DNA from: Cyanoderma ruficeps
Taxonomy: Eukaryota > Chordata > Aves > Passeriformes > Timaliidae
Length of the DNA stretch: 64,000 bases
Direction: 5' to 3'
Assembly: GCA_008694505.1 (NCBI GenBank)
Contig: VZDJ01000301.1
Span: 2,085,485-2,149,484, forward strand
Part shown: positions 12,201 to 21,500 of the stretch, one piece after another
Layout: every line of letters begins with the position of its first letter
How positions within the stretch are numbered: the first letter of the stretch is position 1
Program-made: the position numbers and the translations under genes
Notes under the pieces: generated by a model
The model's database searches: none
What the model was told of the DNA's origin: nothing
Seen by the model: the letters and a program-made list of their open reading frames with translations, nothing else

Positions 12201-12447
12201 TAAATGGTGTGGGAAGTGAAAAAAATCCAAGTGAGGCAACTAAGGAGTCAAGTGATGATACAGACTGAAGAAAAAAGTATTCTGTCTCCATTACTTTGAT
12301 TAAATTAACCAAACACATTTAAAGTTGTGGCTAAATTACTTTATTTTTCAGACAGGGATGACGTTGAACGAACGATTCGGGATCCTGAAGGAGCAGAGGA
12401 CAGCACTGTCTCAGAACAAAGGAAGCCGCTTTGTGACAGTGGGCTAA
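192..12447 (+). CDS. FYTTD1: FYTTD1 / UIF (UAP56-interacting factor), mRNA export adaptor; complete, nine coding exons
   Basis: The exons are 192-294, 3328-3459, 6455-6600, 7356-7468, 8410-8506, 9394-9455, 10288-10362, 11172-11298 and 12352-12447. Together they give 951 nt (316 residues plus TAA) with consistent phases and GT/AG at every junction. The protein is basic and low in complexity, without enzyme motifs. Residues 28-44 ([17 protein letters not shown]) match the UAP56-binding motif that UIF shares with ALYREF-type adaptors. Conserved blocks recalled from mammalian FYTTD1 are WGIQQ (72-76), [19 protein letters not shown] (from 183), [19 protein letters not shown] (219-237) and the C-terminus [15 protein letters not shown]...SRFVTVG (287-316). 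Length agrees with human (318 aa from memory). Known role: a nuclear RNA-binding adaptor that lets UAP56/DDX39B load the export receptor NXF1. The start at 192 was chosen by homology and a good Kozak context (G at -3). Identity is secure; exact ends of individual exons were judged by eye. Confidence 0.96.
295..3327 (+). other. FYTTD1: FYTTD1 intron 1
   Basis: The first 400 bases belong to the CpG island and include a G-rich run (429-449). An A-tract lies at about 1137-1148. The rest is AT-rich single-copy-looking intron in which I see no gene or repeat. Confidence 0.9.
429..449 (+). other. Potential G-quadruplex in the first intron
   Basis: G-runs of 3, 7, 4 and 4 are separated by single bases, which fits the usual four-tract G-quadruplex pattern. 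It lies about 135 bp after the exon 1 donor and would be present in nascent FYTTD1 RNA. Folding is inferred from the pattern only. Confidence 0.6.
3328..3459 (+). CDS. FYTTD1: FYTTD1 coding exon 2
   Basis: 132 nt, residues 35-78. Begins with DDIIKLN, completing the UAP56-binding motif, and continues into a Lys/Arg/Gln-rich segment ending at WGIQQQK. The acceptor is CTTGTAG behind a T-rich tract; the donor is AAAG|GTGTGTG. Confidence 0.93.
3460..6454 (+). other. FYTTD1: FYTTD1 intron 2
   Basis: AT-rich intron containing the short tandem duplication at 4031-4100. I see no other coding or mobile content. Confidence 0.9.
4031..4100 (+). repeat. 35-bp tandem duplication, two copies
   Basis: Copy 1 (4031-4065) and copy 2 (4066-4100) both start AGCCAGT and share ACAGTGGAATACA. 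I count four mismatches in 35 positions, about 89% identity. The region is intronic. Confidence 0.85.
6455..6600 (+). CDS. FYTTD1: FYTTD1 coding exon 3
   Basis: 146 nt, residues 79-127, very basic ([18 protein letters not shown]), followed by [12 protein letters not shown] and [14 protein letters not shown]. The acceptor is TTGTTGCAG and the donor is AAG|GTAATT. Confidence 0.95.
6601..7355 (+). other. FYTTD1: FYTTD1 intron 3
   Basis: AT-rich intron with a short TG/TA-rich stretch near 7308-7340. Nothing else is recognised. Confidence 0.9.
7356..7468 (+). CDS. FYTTD1: FYTTD1 coding exon 4
   Basis: 113 nt, residues 128-164 plus two bases. Reads [20 protein letters not shown] and continues to RRPALLNR. 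The acceptor is TTTTCTAAG and the donor is AG|GTAAAA. Confidence 0.93.
7469..8409 (+). other. FYTTD1: FYTTD1 intron 4
   Basis: Holds the CR1 fragment at 7751-7856. The remainder is AT-rich intron with no recognised feature. Confidence 0.9.
7751..7856 (+). mobile_element. CR1 LINE fragment, truncated to its 3' end
   Basis: The string GAGCAACCTGATCTTGTGGA, followed by AGGTGTCTGTGCCCATGACA, GGATCTTTAAGGTTCCTTCC and CCAAACCATTCTGTG, matches from memory the 3' terminal part of chicken-repeat-1 elements. Those end in short ATTCTATG-type repeats rather than poly(A), and here the end has decayed to TTTATGATTTGATA. Roughly 100 bp survive without any ORF, the usual outcome of 5'-truncated CR1 insertion. 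Its divergence suggests an old copy. Confidence 0.85.
8410..8506 (+). CDS. FYTTD1: FYTTD1 coding exon 5
   Basis: 97 nt, completing R165 and running to K197. It contains the highly conserved [14 protein letters not shown] block. The acceptor is CTATTACAG and the donor is AAG|GTAATG. Confidence 0.95.
8507..9393 (+). other. FYTTD1: FYTTD1 intron 5
   Basis: AT-rich intron with a T-tract near 8765-8777. Nothing else is recognised. Confidence 0.9.
9394..9455 (+). CDS. FYTTD1: FYTTD1 coding exon 6
   Basis: 62 nt, residues 198-217 plus two bases, starting [20 protein letters not shown]. The acceptor is GTTTTCAG and the donor is CA|GTAAGT. Confidence 0.94.
9456..10287 (+). other. FYTTD1: FYTTD1 intron 6
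   Basis: Unremarkable intron. The open frames overlapping 9793-10081 on both strands show no codon pattern or known motif and I treat them as chance. Confidence 0.85.
10288..10362 (+). CDS. FYTTD1: FYTTD1 coding exon 7
   Basis: 75 nt, completing Q218 and reading [19 protein letters not shown] up to residue 242. The acceptor is AAACTAG and the donor is AT|GTGAGT. Confidence 0.95.
10363..11171 (+). other. FYTTD1: FYTTD1 intron 7
   Basis: Unremarkable AT-rich intron. I see nothing in it beyond splice signals. Confidence 0.9.
11172..11298 (+). CDS. FYTTD1: FYTTD1 coding exon 8
   Basis: 127 nt, residues 243-285, including [20 protein letters not shown] and [15 protein letters not shown]. The acceptor is TTTCACAG and the donor is CAG|GTAAAT. 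Confidence 0.95.
11299..12351 (+). other. FYTTD1: FYTTD1 intron 8
   Basis: Contains a possible ancient MIR-like SINE remnant (11425-11495). Nothing else is recognised. Confidence 0.9.
11425..11495 (+). mobile_element. Possible MIR-like (CORE-SINE) remnant
   Basis: The stretch reads CTAACTCACTGTGTAACTTC then AAGCAAGTAGCTAAACTCAC and TGTTCCTGTT. This resembles the MIR core segment (tagctgtgtgacc...gggcaagt...taacctctctgtgcct). Only about 60 bases are alignable by eye, so similarity could be chance. Confidence 0.45.
12352..12447 (+). CDS. FYTTD1: FYTTD1 coding exon 9 with stop codon
   Basis: 96 nt, residues 286-316 and TAA at 12445-12447. Carries the invariant [16 protein letters not shown] motif and the SRFVTVG C-terminus. 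The acceptor is TTTTTCAG. Confidence 0.96.
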   Translation, partial: TGMTLNERFGILKEQRTALSQNKGSRFVTVG

Positions 12448-12946
12448 CCTGGCACATGGACTTGGGCACTGAGCCCACCTACCTAAGACCTTGAGATAAA
12501 AGTGGGCAGAAGAATACAGCATATGTCACTAGAATTCTCCAGACATCTTGCTAAGATGGTGGCAGAACTATCTCTCTTTATTACTTTTACTTGGAATGGT
12601 AAAAGACTTGGTGCCCTGAGAGGAAAAAAGTGGAGAGAAACTGATCCAATGTAGTGGCACCATCACCTGGTTGGAAAAGATTCTGTTGCCCAGCTGAGTT
12701 CTTTGACCCCTCTGTTATGGTAAAGATTGTTTAAGTGTTTAATTACAAACCCAGTTCTAGGGTTTTTTTAGGGACTGCTTTGAGCTCTCTTTCAGACTCC
12801 ATTTTAGCACAGAGCCTCAGTCCATGGATACTTTGGTAGCGATGTAGCGGCATTTTTCATGGGAGCATTGGTTCTGTACTTCTTTGTGCTTTTAAGGTTC
12901 CATTCTTCTCCTTTCTTGAAAACTGTTTTGCATCCTCACATTCACA

Positions 12947-12952
12947 AATAAA
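12947..12952 (+). terminator. FYTTD1: Proximal FYTTD1 polyadenylation signal
   Basis: AATAAA, 500 bp after the stop codon and the first canonical hexamer in the 3' region. Cleavage would be expected about 10-30 nt downstream. Confidence 0.65.
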
Positions 12953-14024
12953 GCTGTTAGCTGAGACCCAAAACTTGTAACTGGGATGGAGACTATTCTA
13001 CTCTTATCCTTAAAAGTGGTCCAGATCATTGGAGGAATACTGCAGAGGCAGTGTGAGAGTCATTTATATTCCAAATAGCTCAACTTCATCATCCTCCTCT
13101 GTAAATTAAGTTTATGTGTCTCCTTTTCTTCTTAAACTTTTGATTTTTATTTCTCTTTGAAAGGTTTTTCACAAACTTAATGCAATAACTTCACATTTTT
13201 GAATAATATGATCGGAAAAGATCTAGCAGTTCACAAGGAAGTCAGCAGGATGGTAGAGTTTCTTACCCTCCCAGATACAGGATTCTCATCCTGCATGCCT
13301 TGCCCCAGAGGGTTTTCTCTAACTTAAAAATAGCCGGAGGCAAGCAATCTCCTGGCACTTGTTTGTTTTTACCAAAGAGAGGTAAGATGTGAAACTGATC
13401 CAGACTGGTCAGACATCTGGAAATTGTCTGAAACGGAGGAACGTTGCTGGAGGAAAGCCCTCAGTGTGCCAGCATGTGTAAGGCATTAGGCAGGAACATG
13501 TAGCCACCTGCTTTAGTCATAGCTCGGTGCATCAGAATCTGCAGGACAGTAACAACTGGAGCATCCTCAATCTATATTTATATAATCTCTAAAACTGAGG
13601 CAGCTCTTCAGAAATGCTTCCGGACCAGGCACTGATGATCTTGGCACTGCCTTTTGGCGAGGGGGTTAGATACAGTCAGGTAGGAGAGTGGCTGGCTTGC
13701 TGCATCGAGAACGTTAATGATGTTTGAAGCAGGTTTAACTCATTTTCACATTCTTGAAGAATTTACATTTGACAGAGCTGGTTTCCTTGCATTTTTATCT
13801 CAAATTCCAAGTTAAGTAGCATATACTGGCAACTTCAGTCTTGAAGAGCTCTTGACAGCAGAAGGGCGCTTTTTTTTTTGTATAGTTTTGAAGTCAGAGT
13901 GCACTCTGATGCTAAATAGGACTTAAACCCTTATTTTTAATGTTGAAAAATATACCTTAGCAGAAGAAAACTAAACGTAATGGTGTTAAGGTTTCTTTCT
14001 CAATTACTAGTAGGATTTTTTTTA

Positions 14025-14030
14025 AATAAA
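14025..14030 (+). terminator. FYTTD1: Possible middle FYTTD1 polyadenylation signal
   Basis: AATAAA preceded by a T-rich tract, about 1.6 kb after the stop. No experimental support is available here. Confidence 0.4.
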
Positions 14031-14126
14031 CGTCGCACTGTTAGGATTTGAGTAGGTAAAGTGTAGTCAGTCATCCTGTTTCAGTGTATACGTTTTCCGT
14101 GTGCCAGGATGCAACAAAAAAAATTC

Positions 14127-14169
14127 TTTTGCATCAGCCTAGATGCAAAACATTGATGCAGTGCATCAA
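14127..14169 (+). repeat. Two adjacent perfect inverted repeats (hairpin pair)
   Basis: The first is TTTTGCATC, a 6-nt spacer, then GATGCAAAA (14127-14150). The second is TTGATGCA, one base, then TGCATCAA (14153-14169). Both stems share the GATGCA/TGCATC core, and further copies of GATGC flank them at about 14108-14113 and 14195. They lie in the probable FYTTD1 3' UTR. Confidence 0.8.
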
Positions 14170-14280
14170 AAATGCTAGTTTGTATTTAATGAGAAGATGC
14201 TTTACACTGTACCTTTTGGTATTTTTTGGAGAAGTTATTACATTTGATCTATTCTGAAGCTGTTAATTTTTTTTTTTTTT

Positions 14281-14286
14281 AATAAA
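14281..14286 (+). terminator. FYTTD1: Possible distal FYTTD1 polyadenylation signal
   Basis: AATAAA immediately after a T-tract (about 14267-14280) and followed by a TTGTCTTGTTCCTGTT stretch that resembles a GU/U-rich downstream element. Confidence 0.5.
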
Positions 14287-14300
14287 AAGTTACAGGTTTC

Positions 14301-15050
14301 ATATTGTCTTGTTCCTGTTATAACCACCTGGGCAATATACTTGTTATGTGAATTTTCTGATAGCCTGCAAGGGGTTCTTGTTGAGCAAATTCTTATTAAA
14401 TATTCTGAAGAACACAGCAGAAAGCAACCTAACTGAAAAGAAGGTTCACACTCCTTGCCCAACTTAATATCCTGACAAGGGAGCACTTGTTGGAGTGGCA
14501 CTGTAGAGGCTCACCTGCGTTTGAATGTGTCAGCTACTAATTAATGTTTCAGTAGCACTGCCTAATTTAGTGGTTTGGTGTGGTGAGAGTACCAGATGTG
14601 TCAGGCCAAGCACCGGTTGTTGCTGTGACATGTCTTGATAGCGAGAATCGCTGTCATCAACACCTTGTGCTGCAGGAACAGGAACAGCCCGAGCAGCTCC
14701 CGTGGCCGCATGTGGGAGTGCTGTGCCAGCAGGAGGCACAAAGCAGTGGAAATGTGCTATTAATTGTCAGTGCAGGACAAAATACTGCCTGTAAACATAC
14801 TTGATAAGGTGTTAAATATTGTGATTGTCTTGCAGCTTGTTTATTGACAGCTTTTGTTGTTCATCATCAGCTTAGGTGTTGGCTGCAGCATCAGGTGGGT
14901 TCAGTGGAAGCAGCTGGGCAAGATGGCATTTATTAAGATGTCGCAAAGGGTGTGGCCTTTTAATGTCATCAATCCTTAAGTTCAAAAACGTGAAGCAGTT
15001 GTTACATTTCCCACTTAGCGGAGATCGGTGCTCTCTATCCTTGTTTTGCT
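14301..15050. other. Spacer between FYTTD1 and LRCH3
   Basis: About 750 bases that become gradually richer in GC toward the LRCH3 island. Open frames at 14530-14804 on both strands lack recognisable protein features. No gene is called. Confidence 0.7.
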
Positions 15051-15118
15051 GCTGGAACGGCCGGACACCCAGGAGCTGTGAGTGATGCTCACCCAAAAAC
15101 CAACCCGTGACGTCCCGC

Positions 15119-15130
15119 TTTGGCGGGAAA
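15119..15130 (+). promoter_or_regulatory. LRCH3: E2F-type site in the LRCH3 promoter
   Basis: TTTGGCGGGAAA is an exact match to the classical E2F consensus. It lies 4 bp after a CRE-like TGACGTCC and about 240 bp upstream of the start codon. Confidence 0.6.
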
Positions 15131-15306
15131 ACGGTATTTTTAACAGTTTCAGCAGGGGTCCAGTCGTGTCCGGGGCGGCGGCCCCTTTGCACTCCGGCTG
15201 TCCCGAGGCGGGGGGAAGATGCGGCCCTGAGGGAAGGCTGGCTCGGCTCGCCTCGGCTCGGACGGACGCGGGGCCCGCGCGGTCCCGGAGCCGCCGGGCG
15301 GCGGCC

Positions 15307-15316
15307 GCGCATGCGC
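15307..15316 (+). promoter_or_regulatory. LRCH3: NRF1 site in the LRCH3 promoter
   Basis: GCGCATGCGC is the perfect palindromic NRF1 motif, 51 bp upstream of the ATG. A second, imperfect copy lies at 15333-15342. Confidence 0.65.
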
Positions 15317-15366
15317 TCCTGCCGCGCGCTCTGGCATGCGCTGTCCGGCCGGGCTGTGGCGGGGAA

Positions 15367-15577
15367 ATGGCGGCGCCGGAGGGCGGCTCTGCCGCGATGC
15401 CCGCGGCTTGTCCCGCTCCGCCTGGTCCCTCGGCTCCCGGCTCCTGGAGCCGCTCCTTGGACCGAGCCCTAGAAGAAGCGGCGGTCAGCGGGACCCTCAG
15501 TTTGAGCGGCAGGAAGCTCCGGGACTATCCGCGAGCCAGCGCCGCCAACCACGATCTCAGCGACACCACCCAGGCTG
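15367..15577 (+). CDS. LRCH3: LRCH3 coding exon 1
   Basis: 211 nt, residues 1-70 plus one base. Starts MAAPEGGSAAMPAACPAPPG, then the conserved SWSRSLDRALEEAAVSGTLS and SGRKLRDYP, the first LRR-like strand. ATG15367 has G at -3 and +4. The N-terminal tail before SWSRSL is about 26 residues, shorter than the human tail I recall. Donor is G|GTGAGG. Confidence 0.93.
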
Positions 15578-18500
15578 GTGAGGGACAGGGCGTGAGGGGG
15601 TGAGGCAGCGGGGAATGGGAGCGGGGGCTCTCGGAGAGGGTCAGGGAGTCCTGGCAGTCCAACAGCCCCCCCGCTCAGGACTGAGTCTGAGGTGACCGAT
15701 TTGCTGTCTCTTCGTTAAATTGAAGCGGGTTTTGCCTCCTTCCTTCGCTCTCCGCCCTTCCTCTCCTCGGCAGAGGCAGGATGGAGGAGCTGTGGTAGGG
15801 TTCTTCCTCTGCCCTCTGATGAGATCTCTCCCATTTGTAGGGGTTTTTTTCTTGTCATCTCTGCTGTAAAATGTTTCGCTTATGGGGAACTGTTTTAAAG
15901 AGCATTGTGAGGTTTTTCTCAGTATTGCTGTTCGCTGCTGTGGTTTTAGCTAGTCTTGTTCTTGCTCTGATACATCTGTATGTGAATGTGTGTATATACA
16001 CGCACGTATGCACCCTCATAATCTCTTGTCTTGTCCTGCTGACACGGGAAAACAACTTTCTAAGAAGGGCTGTCAGGTGTGTGTATGCTAAAGAAACGAT
16101 TTCTTATAAGTTCTTATGCTTCTATTGTTGTGATTTCAAACAGCCATAAGAAGCTATGAAAGATACTGTGAATATAATCGGAGCACTTTACTTTTTTTCT
16201 CCTGTATAACATGGATTTAAGAATGTTAAAGGTTATTAATTACTTTACAAGTTACAGTAAGCAATAGGGCTTTTGTTCTCTCTGTTCCTTAAATGTATTC
16301 TTAAGAATAGACTAAAAAACGTATACTTTGACTGTAAGTACCTTGATCAGAAGTGAAAACACATTTGTGTTTGCATACTACTGTACTAAATAGAGAGATG
16401 AGACTTGGGAAATGAGAGTTTGTGCAGGATGTAGAAATCTTCTTAATACACGATTATAGATCAGATTTAGTTTATTTTGATTGTGCAGTTGGATAAGTGA
16501 AGTCAAAGTAACTAAAAGGTGTCAGCATGCCATCTGTTTGTAGCTTTGAAATCTAGTCATTTAGACCTTTTAGTGTTGTGTTGTCACTTGAAAGCTTAGA
16601 AATAAACTTCCATCATCACTTTTTTACAAGTTACCATGTTAGTAAGTGTGTCAGCTGCACTGTCAGTTAAGTAATTCAAAATGGAGCCTTCTTTGAAATT
16701 GTCTTGACTTCATATTCTGTCCTGTAACATGTTACTTATGCAAAAATCTGTCAATAACAAAAGAAACACTCATGAAAACCCAAGCAAACCTTGAGACAGC
16801 AGTTCCTTGTCTTGAACACATCTATACATAGAAAACACTTCTTGTTAGGATATAAATTTAGGGGGTGTTTTTTGTTTCATTTGTACAAGTGCAATTGCAC
16901 AATGAACGTGTAGGGGACTGATCTATAAGTAAATGCAGTGTACACATTTGTGAGGGGTTTGGGCTTTTTGTTTATAACACTATTCATTTACTGTACTCTT
17001 AAACAATTTGTGGGAATTCTTGTTCCCACCAAGGTTCCCATCTATTGTGATGAATATTTGCATTGTAGTTGTTCAAGAAGCATTAAATGCTAATAAGCAG
17101 CAGTGCATGCCATACACTTTTGTGCATTTATCATCACAATGAACCTTAGAAAAACGCTAGAATTGTTCTTAAGTTGTAAAAAGCAAAGCTTATTGAGTGT
17201 GTGTGGGGACACACATTATGTTTAAATTCTCTGTTTTGAAGGCTGCTCTGAATAACTTCATCTTGTGCTTATTTTTTTTTATCGTGGTCTGTTCTGTGGA
17301 CTTTTTGGTTTTAAATATGGCTGGGCACGGTTTTGTTCATGGGAGGCTTACAATTATTTTGTATGGGACTGGCCACAAATAATGTGATACAATGTATTTG
17401 TGTGTTAGGTGTTGTAAACACTTTAAACAGCACCCCTGCACTGTAGACTCCCACGAGCCTTCCTATAAGCTGTGCCACAGACTCCAGGCACAGGAGGTGC
17501 TGCATTTCTCTGTTCCATAAAAATGACTGGAATTGCTCACAAACTACAGATTCAGTTACAAAACAAGAAGAAACAAGGATGTGCAAACCTTCCTTCTCAT
17601 GTGCCTGAGTAGACACCTCTCCAGGGTGAATCATCTACTGATACAGCTCATTCCCATTCTTGTAGCAATAAAAGTAACTGCATGTCAGTGTAACCGCACT
17701 GATGCTTAGGAGGTGGGAATGAATCACATCCCTCATTAACGTAACTCCCCTGCCGGAAAACCAGGATCTCACTCTGCCTGAAGCCCCAACAGAGCCACTG
17801 GCCTTGCCTGGAAGCTGCTCTCAACACAGGTGACCCAGCAAAGCGGGTCAGTAGGAAGAAGGTGTTAGAGATCAGAAGTTTGGTCAGGTTTAGTTGGCTG
17901 CTCTGTGCGGATTTTGAGGTCGAAGGTGGGTGATGTCAGCCATAAGGTGCGTTTCCAGATGTTAAATCAATGGGAAGATCACATTTCTTTGGACCTTGTA
18001 TGGGTTCAGATTTGACTAATACTAGCCCTGGTGCTCAAGCTGTAATAGCTTCTAGGTACCATTCTTAACCACTCACTAGACAGTCACCAGAGCAGCAAAA
18101 CCAGGTCATGTTTGCTGCGCTTTATTTTTGAACTTAATGCAGTATTTCTTTTAGGTGCAAAAATTAAATTCCTCATTAATCATTTTCTTCAGTCCCTAAA
18201 CTTTTCACTGGAGAATGGATTCTGTGGTCATGTCAGAGCCTTGGCTGCTTCTGGGCACTGCTGTCTTCCAGGTGATGAAAACCCACATGTGACTTTTTGA
18301 ACCAAGATCAGTGCTCAAGGTTACTCTCAGATCTGATCGTATAACTTGAGCAGGCAGTAAAGCAGTAGATTGTTTCTAGTTGTTTTGTACTTTGACTGGA
18401 ATTAAGATCATGTATAAAATTGATTTGAAGATGGGATAGTCAGTGCTGGGAAGCTTTGGCATGGATTAGCAGGAAGGTGACTTCCCCTGGTGCGTGATGC

Positions 18501-21500
18501 TGTTGTCCATCTCGTGTTCTCGTACATGAGGGATGGTTCCTGTGTAAGAAATGCAGAGTAGTAACAACTAATAACTGAGATACTGAAAAAGTATCTCATT
18601 CATTCCTATGCCTCCCTTACAGCTTAATTGGACTTCTAGGAAGTGACTCGGGTGTACAAAGCTCATTGATGGTGAAGAATGGGCAAGCTTCTTTATTATC
18701 AAATGAAGGATATACTTTCATACTTTTAATTTTTTTTTTTGTACTTTCATTTAACATTCATTATTTCTCCCCATTTTGTCCAAGTTACAAGCCATTTATG
18801 TTCTTGACCACGGAATAGGAAAAGGAAGGGCTATAAACCACCTGAGTTAAATGTGAAAGGAAGCACAGTTGCATTTTGCCAGCATTAATGTAGATTCTGA
18901 TGTCATTATTTGACAGCTTTCCCAGTGGCCTAAAGCATACATTGAGCAGAAAAGTTATTTGTCAAATCCATCGTGACAGCTGTAATTACTTAAACCACTC
19001 ACTGTCTCCTTTTTTAAAGGAGAAGATGGGAATATGTGGGTTTATGCAATAAAAGAAATGTCCGTTGTATGGAAATTGAGTAAGATAATTACATGCAGCT
19101 CACTATGTCTTGTTTCTGGAATATATTAGTAGTAAAAAGGGATACAAGGACTCTGAACAGGAAGAATAAAATGGTCTTTGACTGTGCCTTTTCAATGGCT
19201 TTGCCAATATGGCGTCTCTGTAGTTTTGTCCTTCCTAACTCTCCATAGAAATGGTAAAATCTGACCATAGTGTCACTGAAATTTCTATATGCCGAGTGCT
19301 GGCATGCGTCTAGAAGGGCTGCAGTGAGTGAGTGTTCTGCAGTAAAGGCTCTCACTGGTGTTTTTCATTCCTGCTAGAAGTTCAGCTGATACTGCCTAAT
19401 GAAATGTAAAATGGCTTGAGAAGCACAGCATGGCTCAGATAGCAGTGGCTCTGTTACCCAAACATTTCTTCTTAAAGCCACAACAGCACAGTCAAAACCA
19501 GCCTAAAAGTAATTTTTTTTAATCTCTTTGGCTTATTGTATTTTGAATGTAATTTACTGTGATCTTTAAGGTAACTTGGAAGGAATTGGGATTATTGTTT
19601 GCTCAAATCTCAGACTGTTTATCAGCAGAGTTTACAGTCTTACAGATACTTAGATTATCTGAAGTTTCAATATTAAAACCTTATGTGTCAGTAGGGTTAT
19701 TCAGAGTCTTGTGATTGTGTTTGTGTCCTTGTCTCTACCCTTACCAAAACCCAAAGAGAAATGCTCTGTCCAGAGGTTCTAGTAGCTGTAGGAGTGAGAA
19801 GGAGAGAGGATCACAACCCTTCCCCTGACTTTGAACAGTAATCCAGCTTGTTCCATTCAGCTGCATTTTTTATGTCTTAGCTCCTACTTGTGTCAGTTCT
19901 TGTTTATTTTGATTATTGCTGCCTTTTGTTTTTGTTCTTGTTGTGTTCCTGTTATTGGGAAGTCTTGCTCTCGTGTGGTCTGTGTATAAATACTGGCAAT
20001 TCTTGGTCTAATGGAATCATCTGAGAGTGGTGCTTTGGTGAATTGCTAAATTGAGGTCAGTTCTCTGGCTTTTTTTTTTTTTTTTTGTTACCCTGAAAAC
20101 ACAGAGAGCAGTAGACTATGGTAGTTTATAGTTCATTTTTGTTGGGTGTGTTGGGTTTGGATGGAGACCTGCAGACTGCAGTAATGCTCAACTGTTCTTG
20201 GCACACAGGAAGTCTTTTTGCCTAATGTTTTATGGCAACTGGGAAAATGCAATCTGAGCTTGTCGTTTCTAATCCTTGTGGCGATAAAAGCAATACGTGA
20301 CACTCAGAATGCCTTTGTTTAGTGAGTTTATCTTTTAAAACAAACAATAAAGTCCCACCATTAAATTTTACTACCAGTGAGCTCTTGTAGGTACTGTTCA
20401 GTGGTGTTGCATGTGTTTCTAGTTACTTCCCTAGTCTTCCCCTTCCTTGACTCCATCATGATCAGATTTAATTTATTTTTAATACTGTCCTGTCTGCATA
20501 TGCGCTTGTAGTTATATTTTTGGAGATAACTGTAACTACCTAAAAAGTAAAAGAGGGTAGGGACTCACAGTTGAATATATTGAGCCCTGCCGTCACGTGG
20601 AGGACAAATTAGAATTTAGGGAGCAAAGGAAATATCTGTATTTCTTTCATGGTGTTTCCAGTCCTGTTCTCCTGTGGTTGTGCTTGGAGGTAGAAAATTT
20701 ATCCTGATTAAATACTCCCTGAAGACCATCATAAATACACAGCCTAATGTGATCCAAGTTCTGTGCTAATGCCAGAAGGGGAAGTTTTGTCTTCATCTCC
20801 TGCTACACAGTCAACACCAGCAATCTTAGAGCCTTCAAGCAAGCTGGTTCATACTTACCTGGCTGAAAATCCAGCCAATAACTACTTGTATTAAATCCTT
20901 GGACAGCTCACTATGTCTCCAGGTGTGTGTGAATGCCAGCCAAGGGAGAGGATGGAAGCAGTGGATGGATGATGAGAGAGAGAGGGTCTGTTTTGGCGGA
21001 TGTGTGCACTTAAATTGACTTGTGCTAATTGTGAAATCACACCTTAACTCTGGTTTGTAACCTTTTACCACTGACCTGCTCTAAATTTGATAATCATTTT
21101 CTGTCAAACAGTGTGTTGGCCTTTGACTCAATGAGCATAAGAATTTTTTATTCTACAATATGGCTTATAGAGTTTAATTTCATCCAGTGAAACTTTACTA
21201 CTGATTGGTTTGGCTCTCGTAAATTCGTTTGGCAAAATACATTATTTTATCTAAGCAGTTTTAAACTGATGGTTCAGGTTTAGAATGCAGTAGATGTAAT
21301 TAGTTTATTCAGTGGAAGAACCAGCAGTAAAGAATTAGTAACGACAAACACTACAAATTATGTAGCGTGTGTTAAAAATAAAATTACATGGTAGCTAACA
21401 AAAATGCCATAACTCAATTCAAGGGTTCTTCTCTCTCTAATAACAAATCAGGCTTGGATCTTATGGTTTCTGATGTTGGCCAAACAGCTTGAATGAATTG

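Larger units (their letters stand above)
12448..14300 (+). other. FYTTD1: Probable FYTTD1 3' UTR (extent uncertain)
   Basis: No coding potential is visible. AATAAA hexamers occur at 12947-12952, 14025-14030 and 14281-14286. The first predicts a UTR of about 0.5 kb. The last, followed by a T/GT-rich stretch near 14300-14320, predicts about 1.9 kb. Multiple isoforms are likely. Two adjacent inverted repeats are at 14127-14169. Confidence 0.7.
15050..15800 (+). promoter_or_regulatory. LRCH3: LRCH3 CpG-island promoter
   Basis: CpG-dense, TATA-less region around exon 1. Visible sites are a CRE-like TGACGTCC (15108-15115), an E2F consensus TTTGGCGGGAAA (15119-15130), a perfect NRF1 palindrome GCGCATGCGC (15307-15316) and an NRF1-like half site GGCATGCGCT (15333-15342). 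The transcription start probably lies between the E2F site and the ATG, but is not shown by sequence alone. Confidence 0.82.

Noticed and set aside
20070..20086. T17 run as the tail of a retroposed gene or SINE
   Set aside because: No processed-gene or SINE-like sequence and no target-site duplication is visible next to it.
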